Positions 54,444-63,112 of a stretch of DNA of 64,000 nucleotides are shown piece by piece. Positions within the stretch are counted from its first letter, which is position 1. The number at the start of each line of letters is the position of its first letter. The position numbers were made by a program, and so were the translations under genes. The notes under the pieces are model-generated. The model ran no database searches, was not told the origin of the DNA, and was given only the letters and a program-made list of their open reading frames with translations. This DNA comes from Clostridium sp. AWRP (GTDB taxonomy: Bacteria; Bacillota; Clostridia; Clostridiales; Clostridiaceae). The DNA is taken from positions 558,001-622,000 of the forward strand of contig NZ_CP029758.2 in NCBI RefSeq assembly GCF_004006395.2, read 5' to 3'.

Positions 54444-56528
54444 ATGAACAAGAGAAAGGTTAAAATTTTCATATGCGCTGCGGGAATAATAGCTTGTGTA
54501 TATAGTACTTCAGCTTTAGCAGGTCCCACAAAAATAGAGGATACAAATGCTATATTTAATAAAGTATTTGGAACTAACATACAAAACACAAATAATATAC
54601 AATTTAAAGATGAAAATTTAGATAAGGCTGTAAGGGAAGCAATAAATAAACCTAAAGGAAATATTACTAGAAATAATGTGTATGGTTTAACTAAACTTGA
54701 TGTAGAAGGTAAAGGAATAAAGGATATTTCAGGAATCGAATATCTGGAAAATCTTAAAACTTTAGATTTAAGTAATAATGAAATAGAAGATATATCTCCT
54801 ATTAAATATCTTAGGTATATTCAAAAGTTAAACTTATGCAAAAATAAAATATCAGATTTAACGCCTCTTGAAAAGTTATATAAATTAGAAAGAATTGTTT
54901 TAAGGAACAACAAAATTAAAGACATAGAACCTCTTTCAAAATTAGAAAATTTAAAGGAAATTGATTTATCGAAAAATCAAATAGATAATCCAAGTTATCT
55001 TAAAGATCTAAAGAAACTAAAAACAGTAAACCTAGAGAACAATGTTATAGAAGATGGAGAAAAATTAAAAGATTTAACTAACGTTAGTACCCTTATTTTA
55101 AGTAAAAACAGTATTGATGATATAGAAGATTTGGATAATTTGAAAAATGTAAGTGTACTTTACCTTGATGAGAATCCGTTTACACAAATAAGTCCTTTGA
55201 AGGACCTCCCAAATTTGAAAAAACTTAATTTGGACAAGGATAAAATAAGTGATTTAAAGGAGCTTAAAAAATTTAAAAGATTGCAATGGGTGAAATACAG
55301 AAACAAAGAAATTTATAGCATAAACAATTTAAATGAGCTGGTAGAAGATCCAAATGTAGTAGTAACCTTTAAAGATGCTAGTTTAGAAAGAGAAATTAGG
55401 AATAAAATTGAAAAGCCCGAAGGGGATATTAAAAAGGGAGAACTTGACAACGTAGTAGAATTAAATCTTTGGGATAAAGGTATTACAGACCTTTCAGGAA
55501 TAGAAAATTTAACAGATCTTAAAGTATTAAATATAGGTAAAAATGGGATATCTGATTTAACCCCTTTAAAGGATTTAGAAAGTTTACAAAATTTATATAT
55601 TACAGATACTGATGTTAGTGCTTTAGATCCAATTAAAGATTTAACTAATCTTACTTGTATAGAAGCCACAGATACGAGCATTTCGGATATTTCTTGTATT
55701 AAAGATTTGGTTAATTTGAAAACTTTAAATTTAGGAAACACAAATATATCTTCACTTTCAGGAATAGAAAATTTTTCGGATTTAGAGTCGCTGGATGTGG
55801 ACAAAACTAAAGTTTCAGATTTATCTCCACTGAGTTATCTTTTAAATCTTACAGATTTGAATATAAATGAAGATAAAGTAAGCAATCTCAGTCCAATTTC
55901 AAAACTTAAGGATTTAGAGAGATTATCTGCAAATAAAACTAGTATAAGTGCTTTTGAATCTCTGAATAATCTTACAAAGTTAAAATGGATTACTGCTTGT
56001 GACATTAATAATCTTACATCTATTAGTGGACTTGAAAATTTAGCTGAACTTAAGGAATTAAGATTAGATAATGATAGTATAAAAAATATAGGGGCTTTAT
56101 CAAATTTGAAAAATTTAGAAACTTTGAGTTTAAAATCAAATTATATAAGTGATATAAGTCCTCTCTCTAATTTAATTTATATGAAAAACTTATACTTATA
56201 TGGTAACAACATAAGTAATATAAATTGTCTTGAAAATATGAAATATCTCAGAAAGTTATATATAGATAAAAACAGTATAAGTACCATAAGTGCAGTTAGA
56301 GGAATGAAAGATCTGAAAACTTTATCTTTTGGAAATAATTTAGTTTCGGATTTGTCTCCTGTAGCATCTCTTTATAGTTTAGAAAGTATTGATGCTAGTG
56401 ACAACTATATATCGGATATAAGTGCAGTTAATTCCTTAGATAAATTAAAAGATCTTATAATAACTAATAATAAAGTGCCCGAAGGTCAAATTAATGCCAT
56501 ATCCTCCCGAGTTACAGTGAGCAAATAA
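54444..56528 (+). CDS. Secreted internalin-like LRR protein 2
   Basis: 694 residues, AAGGAGG upstream. The layout matches the preceding gene: signal peptide (1-26, ends ALAGP), a cap (KDENLDKAVREAINK near 52), LRR units, a second cap (KDASLEREIRNKIEK near 310) and further units. The two genes are clearly an old tandem duplication, 30 bases apart. The sequence in the convex positions differs between them, which suggests different partners. No wall anchor. Confidence 0.88.
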   Translation: MNKRKVKIFICAAGIIACVYSTSALAGPTKIEDTNAIFNKVFGTNIQNTNNIQFKDENLDKAVREAINKPKGNITRNNVYGLTKLDVEGKGIKDISGIEYLENLKTLDLSNNEIEDISPIKYLRYIQKLNLCKNKISDLTPLEKLYKLERIVLRNNKIKDIEPLSKLENLKEIDLSKNQIDNPSYLKDLKKLKTVNLENNVIEDGEKLKDLTNVSTLILSKNSIDDIEDLDNLKNVSVLYLDENPFTQISPLKDLPNLKKLNLDKDKISDLKELKKFKRLQWVKYRNKEIYSINNLNELVEDPNVVVTFKDASLEREIRNKIEKPEGDIKKGELDNVVELNLWDKGITDLSGIENLTDLKVLNIGKNGISDLTPLKDLESLQNLYITDTDVSALDPIKDLTNLTCIEATDTSISDISCIKDLVNLKTLNLGNTNISSLSGIENFSDLESLDVDKTKVSDLSPLSYLLNLTDLNINEDKVSNLSPISKLKDLERLSANKTSISAFESLNNLTKLKWITACDINNLTSISGLENLAELKELRLDNDSIKNIGALSNLKNLETLSLKSNYISDISPLSNLIYMKNLYLYGNNISNINCLENMKYLRKLYIDKNSISTISAVRGMKDLKTLSFGNNLVSDLSPVASLYSLESIDASDNYISDISAVNSLDKLKDLIITNNKVPEGQINAISSRVTVSK

Positions 56529-56673
56529 CATAAATTTCAATGGAAGTAAATGTTCAATAATGATATAATTATTTCATTAATTATAGAGTTTCTAGATTGT
56601 AAGTTGAATTATAAAATATCATATAATGACAAATTTAAATTACAACCTATAACAATTTTGGGAGGATTACTAT

Positions 56674-58278
56674 ATGAAAAGTAACTCAATGAGAAGATTA
56701 GATATGAGATTATCTGCGAAAAAATTATTTGTGGTATTTTGGACTATATTTTTTTTACTTGGTTTTTCATTTACGGCAGCGGCAGCGGACCCGTCACAAG
56801 TACTAAATCAAGTGAAAAACGATATTAAAACTTATTATGTAGACAATATACCAGACGGGGTATTAAATGCATCTAGTATAGATGAAGCACTGAAAAAACT
56901 TAATGATCCATATACTGAGTATTTTTCTAAAGAGGAAGAGACAAATTTTTTAAATTCAATAAATAATAAAATCTATGGAATAGGCATATATATGTCTCAG
57001 GTTCCTTCAGGGATAAAAATAGATTCTGTAGTTGCAAATTCTCCAGCAGAAAATGTAGGGCTTAAGGAAGGGGATATTATAATTTCTGCAAATTCCCATT
57101 CTCTTGCTAATATAACACTTGATCAAGCTTCTTCATATATTAAAGGAGATGAAAATACAAATGTTAATCTTGTAATTCAAAGACAGGACAAGGTATTAAG
57201 TTTTTCTGTAAAAAGGGGAGAGGTAAGCATTCCAATAGTAGATGGAAAAATGGTGGATAGTAATACTGCATATATCCACATAGCATCTTTTGGAGAAGAC
57301 ACATCACAAAAGTTTAATGAAAAGTTAAAAGAGCTTCAAGCAAATAAACCTGCAAGGTACATAATAGACCTGAGAGATAATGGTGGAGGATATATGGATT
57401 CCGCCCTAAATGTAGCAGGAAATTTCATAGGAAAAAATTTAGCACTTATAGTTCAAAATAAGAGTGGTGAAAAAATAGGATATCTGGCAGGAGAACAACG
57501 AAATACGATAGACAAGCCTACTATATTTTTGGTGGATAAATATACTGCCAGTGCTTCTGAAATACTCTCTGCAGCAGTGAAGGATTATAAAAAAGCTTTT
57601 TTTATAGGAAATACTACTTATGGAAAAGGTGTGGCACAGCAGATGTTTGACCTTTCAGATGGAGGAACATTGAAGCTAACTGTAGAAAAGTTTTATTCTC
57701 CTGCAGGTAATACAATACAAAAAGTAGGAATAAAACCTGATTTTGATACAGGTAATGAGAATTCTTTAGCAGTAGCACAATTATTGTCAGGACAGTGCAA
57801 AGATGGAACAGACCAGCAAGGACTTCTAAAAGTTACAATAAGTAATGAAAAATTTTATATAGATTTAAGTATTGCTAAAAATGAGGAATATTGGTCTGCC
57901 TTTAAGTATATAGTGAATAATATAGATAGATCACAAATTTGTATAGGCACTAAAGATGGATGGGCAAAGGTTCCGGAAGAATACTTTAGCAATATATATA
58001 AGTTTTTTTATCCAGAAGATAAGGTTTTAGATACAATGCAGCAGGTGCCACAGGACAAAGAATTTACTGTAATTTTTAACAAAAAAATAAGTTCTGATAT
58101 GAAGGATAAAATAAATACGGAAATTATAAATGGTACTACTGGTAAAAGGGCTGCTTTTAAAATAGGCAGTATAAAAGACAACAAGGTAGTTATTGTGCCA
58201 CAAGAAAAATTAGAAAAAGGAAAGACTTACTATATAAAGGTTAATGACACTATAAAGCCAGTTACTGTTAAAAATTAA
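56674..58278 (+). CDS. S41-family C-terminal processing peptidase with Ig-like tail
   Basis: 534 residues, GGGAGGA upstream. A signal anchor (20-38), N-terminal helices (YFSKEEETNF), a PDZ domain (about 95-180, PAENVGLKEGDIIISANSH) and the S41 protease domain with Ser293 in YTASASEI and Lys318 in TTYGKGVAQ. A C-terminal 80-residue Ig-like domain (VPQDKEFTVIFNKKISSDM) is added. It cleaves proteins outside the membrane; in spore formers the CtpB relatives activate sporulation signalling, but a role here is not shown. Confidence 0.92.
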   Translation: MKSNSMRRLDMRLSAKKLFVVFWTIFFLLGFSFTAAAADPSQVLNQVKNDIKTYYVDNIPDGVLNASSIDEALKKLNDPYTEYFSKEEETNFLNSINNKIYGIGIYMSQVPSGIKIDSVVANSPAENVGLKEGDIIISANSHSLANITLDQASSYIKGDENTNVNLVIQRQDKVLSFSVKRGEVSIPIVDGKMVDSNTAYIHIASFGEDTSQKFNEKLKELQANKPARYIIDLRDNGGGYMDSALNVAGNFIGKNLALIVQNKSGEKIGYLAGEQRNTIDKPTIFLVDKYTASASEILSAAVKDYKKAFFIGNTTYGKGVAQQMFDLSDGGTLKLTVEKFYSPAGNTIQKVGIKPDFDTGNENSLAVAQLLSGQCKDGTDQQGLLKVTISNEKFYIDLSIAKNEEYWSAFKYIVNNIDRSQICIGTKDGWAKVPEEYFSNIYKFFYPEDKVLDTMQQVPQDKEFTVIFNKKISSDMKDKINTEIINGTTGKRAAFKIGSIKDNKVVIVPQEKLEKGKTYYIKVNDTIKPVTVKN

Positions 58279-58291
58279 CGAAAGGTAAAAA

Positions 58292-59020
58292 ATGGAAACA
58301 ACTCATAGATTTTCTTCATTTGAATATAAGGTAATAAAGAAGAATATAAAAAATATAACTATTAAAATTAATGGAAAAGGTGAAGTATATGTAATAGCAC
58401 CTCTTAATGTTAGTTACCCATCCATAGAGAAAATAGTTGAGAGTAAAATGGAATGGATACAAGAGAATGTAAAAGTTACAAAAAATAGAATTTACACCAT
58501 GAAGTCCATGGGCCTGTTAGATGGAAAAAAGCTTTTATGGATGGGGAATATTTTAAAGATAGAAATACAGCAGGTGGACATAAAGAAATGTTATGTAGAA
58601 ATTGCGAAAGATAAAATTGTAGTTTATGGCAAAGATATTTTATTGAAAAATGAGGAAAATATTAAAAAGAGCATATGCGAATTTTATAAACAAAAGGCTA
58701 GGGTGATTCTTAGAAAACGGGTGGATATTTATTACAAAAATCTACATACTTATCCCCAAAAAATAATAATTAGGTGCCAGAAGACTAGATGGGGCAGCTG
58801 TTCCTCTAACGGTAATATTAATTTCAATTATAAAATATTAATGGCACCTATGGAAATTATAGATTATGTAGTTGTGCATGAACTTTGCCATCTGATACAT
58901 ATGGATCATTCTAGAGATTACTGGAAATTAGTAGAATCTATAATTCCACAATATAAAGATAGAAGAAAGTGGCTTAAATGTAATGGATATATGCTTAATT
59001 TCCCCCCAAAATACATATGA
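58292..59020 (+). CDS. YgjP-type zinc metallopeptidase
   Basis: 242 residues, 13 bases after the S41 gene. The metal site is VVHELCHLIHMDHSRDYW, the HExxH-like motif (HELCH) with a third ligand His. RCQKTRWGSCSSNGNINFN is the family's conserved segment ahead of it. The family (M48-like, DUF45/YgjP) is cytoplasmic and is found with restriction enzymes in some strains but stands alone here. Substrate unknown. Confidence 0.9.
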   Translation: METTHRFSSFEYKVIKKNIKNITIKINGKGEVYVIAPLNVSYPSIEKIVESKMEWIQENVKVTKNRIYTMKSMGLLDGKKLLWMGNILKIEIQQVDIKKCYVEIAKDKIVVYGKDILLKNEENIKKSICEFYKQKARVILRKRVDIYYKNLHTYPQKIIIRCQKTRWGSCSSNGNINFNYKILMAPMEIIDYVVVHELCHLIHMDHSRDYWKLVESIIPQYKDRRKWLKCNGYMLNFPPKYI

Positions 59021-59100
59021 ATAGTAAGTAAACTTATAGACATTAGAAAAATAATAAAGTAAAATTAAGTAAGTAATTTTAATTGCGAAAGGAAAATAAT

Positions 59101-59655
59101 ATGAAATTTTATTTTTTACTTTTGATTGCAGTGGCACTTTCTTTAGATGCCTTTGGGGTCTCACTGTGTGTGGGATTGAATGGCGCAGTGGAGAAAAGAA
59201 ATAAGTTTCAACTTTCTTTTTCATGTGGATTTTTTCAGTTTTTTTTTGCTATATGCGGTGCTTATGCAGGTTTTCTATTTAATACATATATTGCATCTGT
59301 CCCTCAGGTAATTGGAGGAGCATTAGTATCTATAGTAGGTATCCTTATGGTTAAAGAAGGTTTGGGGAATAAAGGAGAATGCATACTCATTAAACCAGGA
59401 ATGATTCTAGTGCTTGGAGTTTCAGTAAGTATTGATGCATTAGTAATAGGATTTACAACTTTAAATAATATAGCAAATAGGATAGAGCTATTTATTAGCA
59501 CTGTGTTTATAGGCTTAATTACCTTTATTATGTGTTTATTTGCTTTTTTTATTTCGAAGTACCTCCAGAAAATACATATTGTAAGTAAATATGCAGATTA
59601 TATAGGGGGAGTAATACTTATTATATTTGGTATTAAAATGATGTTTTTTAAGTGA
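59101..59655 (+). CDS. mntP: Manganese efflux pump MntP
   Basis: 184 residues from ATG 59101, after GAAAGGAAA; the earlier TTG at 59083 lacks a ribosome site. Six helices in two repeats, with Asp motifs ALSLDAFGVSLCVG and SVSIDALVIGFTTL of the MntP family. It exports Mn2+. It overlaps or abuts a Fur-family gene, so metal control is likely. A distant relative, ytaF, lies at 27578. Confidence 0.88.
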   Translation: MKFYFLLLIAVALSLDAFGVSLCVGLNGAVEKRNKFQLSFSCGFFQFFFAICGAYAGFLFNTYIASVPQVIGGALVSIVGILMVKEGLGNKGECILIKPGMILVLGVSVSIDALVIGFTTLNNIANRIELFISTVFIGLITFIMCLFAFFISKYLQKIHIVSKYADYIGGVILIIFGIKMMFFK

Positions 59656-59672
59656 AAATTTGGGGTGAATTT

Positions 59673-60104
59673 ATGGATGTAGAAAAGTACTTGAGAAAAC
59701 GTAGAATAAAAGTTACAAAAGCAAGATTAAATATTTTAGATATATTATCTAAGAGTGATAATGCTATAACTGTTGATACTTTATTTGAAAAGTGTAGAGA
59801 AAGGAATATAAATGTAGATTTATCCACTATTTATAGATCCTTAGAATTATTTGAAAATAAGAAAATTGTTAGAAAATTTGATTTGGGTGAAAATAAATAT
59901 AGTTATGCTATAATGAGAAAAAAGCATAAGCATATATTGGAGTGTAAAATATGCCATAAAGAAGTAGAAATAGACTGTCCTATGCAGCAAATAGAGGAAA
60001 TTATAAAAAGCAAAACGGGCTTTGTATTTGAAGATGAAGAACTGGATTTTAAATTAAATGGAATATGTGCAGATTGTAGAAAGATAAAAAGTAGTAAAAA
60101 CTAA
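59673..60104 (+). CDS. Fur-family metalloregulator
   Basis: 143 residues from ATG 59673, five bases after GGGGTG; a GTG at 59652 lies within mntP. A winged helix (VDLSTIYRSLELFENKKI) precedes a metal domain with HKHILECKICHKEVEIDC and CADCRK, giving two CxxC structural zinc pairs as in Fur, Zur and PerR. Which metal it senses is uncertain; the adjacency to mntP points to Mn or Fe. It is co-transcribed with mntP. Confidence 0.85.
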   Translation: MDVEKYLRKRRIKVTKARLNILDILSKSDNAITVDTLFEKCRERNINVDLSTIYRSLELFENKKIVRKFDLGENKYSYAIMRKKHKHILECKICHKEVEIDCPMQQIEEIIKSKTGFVFEDEELDFKLNGICADCRKIKSSKN

Positions 60105-60110
60105 AGAATC

Positions 60111-60434
60111 TTATTTTAAAGTTATCTGTGTGGGATATACTTTTTTTATTTTCCACACTCCTCTAGCATTTTTTTGTGTAAATATGGTATATTCTAGCTT
60201 TTCATGTGGCATTTTAGCAGATATACCAGAAACTTTAATAAATGCAACTGTTCCATTGGAAAAATACATATTTATATTACCCATGTTGTACAGCTTATAT
60301 CTATTAAAAATGCCAGTAGTAAAATAATTTTTAACTGCGTAGTTAATATCTCTACATTTATATGATACATATATTTTTTCTATCATTGTAACGGTAAGTA
60401 AAATACTTATAAATATAATTATAAATTTTTTCAT
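60111..60434 (-). CDS. Small membrane-anchored hypothetical protein
   Basis: 107 residues with an N-terminal signal anchor (3-20, FIIIFISILLTVTMI) and an outer domain rich in Tyr and Lys. GGAGG stands seven bases before ATG. It converges with the Fur gene with a 6-base gap. No family recognised; the pattern resembles short DUF3139-like proteins of Firmicutes. Confidence 0.6.
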   Translation of the reverse strand: MKKFIIIFISILLTVTMIEKIYVSYKCRDINYAVKNYFTTGIFNRYKLYNMGNINMYFSNGTVAFIKVSGISAKMPHEKLEYTIFTQKNARGVWKIKKVYPTQITLK

Positions 60435-60656
60435 AATCTCCCTCCATATAATGGAAATAGTGTATTAATATTATAATATACAAATTTACAAAATAAGTAA
60501 ATACTTATTTTTATTTATATAGAAAAATATTTTGTAAAGTTAGAATTTATGTGACAGTTAGGTCATTTTTAATTCTAAATTATTTAAATTTTTACGGTTG
60601 TATGGTATTATTTTATTAAGAAACATTACAATGCAAAACTTTATTGGGGTGAAATT

Positions 60657-61715
60657 ATGAGACTGGAATTTATAGATAGGGTTATGGAAGAAGACGTACT
60701 TGGAAAGAGCATATTAACCTGTGAAGGACAAGTTTTATTACGAGCAGGAGTAAAGTTGAACAGTAATTATATAGATAAATTAAAAAAATTAGGTGTATTT
60801 TATGTATATGTAGAAGATGAAAGATTAGAAGATGTATATGTCGAAGATGAAAAATTGGCACAGCTTAAACAGTCTACTATGAAAAGTATGTCAAAAGTAA
60901 TGGTAAATTTAAATAATTATGATGAAAAGGGATTAAGACAATCTTTAAAAACAGTAGAAGAAATGATTAATTATATAGTTGATGTTGGAGATGTAAATAA
61001 AAGTCTTTATGACATACAAACGTATGACAATTATACTTTTGTTCACTCAATAGATACTTGTGTAATGGCTTCTTTTTTAGGAATTTCAGCAGGATACAAT
61101 GGATTTAATATAAAGGAACTTGGTGTGGGAGCTATCTTACATGATGTAGGAAAGACAAAGGTGCCTATAGAGATATTGAATAAAAAAGGTAAGTTGACGG
61201 ATGGAGAATTTGCTGAAATAAAAAAGCATCCCCTACATGGTTCAAAAATCTTAAAAAAGGTTTTGGGTACATACAGTCCTATAATTAAAATAGTTGAACA
61301 GCATCATGAGAGAGTTGATGGTAGAGGATATCCCTATGGACTTACTGATAAACAGATAACAAATTTTGCAAAAATGGTTTGTATATGTGATGTATATGAT
61401 GCTGTTAGTAATGATAGGTGTTATAGAAAAAAATTTCGCCCTAATGATGCTTATGAACTCGTACTTTCAGGTAGTGGAACTAGTTTTGACCAAAAAATAG
61501 TATCCTATTTCAAAAATACATTTGCTGTTTATCCACTTGGATGCTGTGTTAAGTTATCAAATGGAGTTAAAGGTTATGTTATAAGGCAAAACAGAGGATT
61601 TCCTGATAGACCGGTGATAAGGGTATTACAAGATTCTGAAACTGGGGCTAACATATCAGGTTATGAAGTCGATTTACTTCAAAATCTAAGCGTAATCGTA
61701 GAAGAAATAGTATAA
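60657..61715 (+). CDS. HD-GYP-type c-di-GMP phosphodiesterase
   Basis: 352 residues, GGGGTG upstream. The N-terminal part has a small tandem duplication, VYVEDERLEDVYVEDEKL (near residue 51). The catalytic domain has HSIDTC, LHDVGKTKVP (HD), KHPLHG, QHHERVDGRGYPYGL (GYP) and DVYDAVSNDRCYR. It degrades c-di-GMP, usually in one or two steps. A 60-residue C-terminal beta segment follows. No membrane segment. Adds to signals for motility versus attachment. Confidence 0.92.
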   Translation: MRLEFIDRVMEEDVLGKSILTCEGQVLLRAGVKLNSNYIDKLKKLGVFYVYVEDERLEDVYVEDEKLAQLKQSTMKSMSKVMVNLNNYDEKGLRQSLKTVEEMINYIVDVGDVNKSLYDIQTYDNYTFVHSIDTCVMASFLGISAGYNGFNIKELGVGAILHDVGKTKVPIEILNKKGKLTDGEFAEIKKHPLHGSKILKKVLGTYSPIIKIVEQHHERVDGRGYPYGLTDKQITNFAKMVCICDVYDAVSNDRCYRKKFRPNDAYELVLSGSGTSFDQKIVSYFKNTFAVYPLGCCVKLSNGVKGYVIRQNRGFPDRPVIRVLQDSETGANISGYEVDLLQNLSVIVEEIV

Positions 61716-61873
61716 AATAACGTATACAGCGTATTATAAATGTGGGAAATGTTAATAACTCAATTTCTTCACATAAGAAATTAGTATAATATAAAAATAT
61801 TGTTTTGCAATTTTTTTAAAATGCGAAGGTTGAGTTATACTTATTGGTGTATTCGTTTTTTTAGGAGAAAAAT

Positions 61874-62887
61874 ATGAGTTCGTATATTGATAATTTAATA
61901 GACAGGTTATACAAAAACTATAATTTTAATATTATAGAGATAGAAGGCATAAATGGAATATGCGGTAGATGGGCGTTGTGCAGAGAACAAAATTCTATTA
62001 TGGAAGTAGTTTTCTTTTCTAAGGTGGAAAGTTATAGAAATATAAATGTTGAAGATATAAAGTTACGTTTAAAAAATCTATCTGACAATAAAAGTGTAAG
62101 ACTTGTACAAATAGTGCTAGATAGGGAAGTACATGCCACAGTGGATAAAAATAATAATCCACAATGTGGATTAATTTTTTTAAATCCTTATTTAAGTCAA
62201 ATAACTTTGTATACTCCTGATTTAGAGCAATTAGCTAAAGAAATATATAATTGTATGATTTATGTAAAACAAAGTACTTTAGCAAATAAACAGTCAAAGA
62301 ACATATATAAAATGAAAGACCTAATTGTGACATGGATAATAATAGCTTTAAATGTTTCTGTATATGTAGTAACAGCATACCTTTCTGGAAATGTATTTGA
62401 TAGTGATGTAAATGTACTTGTATTTATGGGAGCTAAGGTTAACTCACTTATAGCTTCAGGTGAGTATTATAGGCTTTTTACTTGTATGTTTTTACATGCT
62501 GGAATAGTTCATTTAGGAGTAAATATGTATTCACTTTATATAATGGGTTCTTTTGTTGAGAAAGTGTATGGCAAAGTTAAATATATAGTGATGTACATTA
62601 TATCAGGTTTAGTTTCTTCGGTATTTAGTTTTATGTTTTCGGCATCTATTTCAGTAGGAGCTTCAGGAGCAATATTTGGACTTTTAGGGGCGGCGTTGGT
62701 ATTTGCGATAAAGATGAAGCATAAAATTGGTAAGGAATTTTTAATGAATGTATTATCTATAATTGTGGTAAACCTTATAATAGGATTTTCTATAGCAAAT
62801 GTAGATAATTTTGGACACTTAGGAGGACTTGTAGGAGGAGTAGTTATAACATATTTATTGGGCAATGTAAAGGACATCGCCCAATAA
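61874..62887 (+). CDS. Rhomboid-family intramembrane serine protease
   Basis: 337 residues, AGGAG upstream. A soluble N-terminal domain (1-150) is followed by six or seven membrane helices. RLFTCMFLHAGIVHLGVNM gives the HxxxN region, Ser264 in GASGAIFG and His315 in FGHLGG are the catalytic dyad. It cleaves membrane proteins within the bilayer. Its substrates are unknown. Confidence 0.92.
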   Translation: MSSYIDNLIDRLYKNYNFNIIEIEGINGICGRWALCREQNSIMEVVFFSKVESYRNINVEDIKLRLKNLSDNKSVRLVQIVLDREVHATVDKNNNPQCGLIFLNPYLSQITLYTPDLEQLAKEIYNCMIYVKQSTLANKQSKNIYKMKDLIVTWIIIALNVSVYVVTAYLSGNVFDSDVNVLVFMGAKVNSLIASGEYYRLFTCMFLHAGIVHLGVNMYSLYIMGSFVEKVYGKVKYIVMYIISGLVSSVFSFMFSASISVGASGAIFGLLGAALVFAIKMKHKIGKEFLMNVLSIIVVNLIIGFSIANVDNFGHLGGLVGGVVITYLLGNVKDIAQ

Positions 62888-62923
62888 ATAGCTTTCACAG
62901 TTTAAGCAAATTACGATCTAAAT

Positions 62924-63110
62924 GAATTCACAATTCACAGTTCACAATGCACAATTTCGGTAGATTTTTCTCCGCTATGCTGCGAAAAATTTTAAATTTA
63001 AAGCTTATTGAAGCTTTGCTTCAATAGTGTTATATTTTAGATTTTCTGAAGTTTTAACGGAAGAAAATCATCCTTAATTGTGAATTGTGCATCGTGCATT
63101 ATGAATTAAT
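62924..63110 (-). repeat. Structured inverted-repeat element, copy F
   Basis: Full length. Arms are TTCACAA/TGCACAA units over 32 bases at about 80% match when inverted. Hairpins are GATTTTTC...GAAAAATT, TATTGAAGC...GCTTCAATA and GATTTTCT...AGAAAATC. Flank CAGTTTAAGCAAATTACGA (62898-62916) is shared with copy G. It lies between convergent rhomboid and ftsH-type genes. Confidence 0.85.
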
Positions 63111-63112
63111 TG

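Noticed and set aside
3451..63110. Dispersed repeats as a CRISPR array
   Set aside because: Copies are kilobases apart, palindromic overall and have no spacers.
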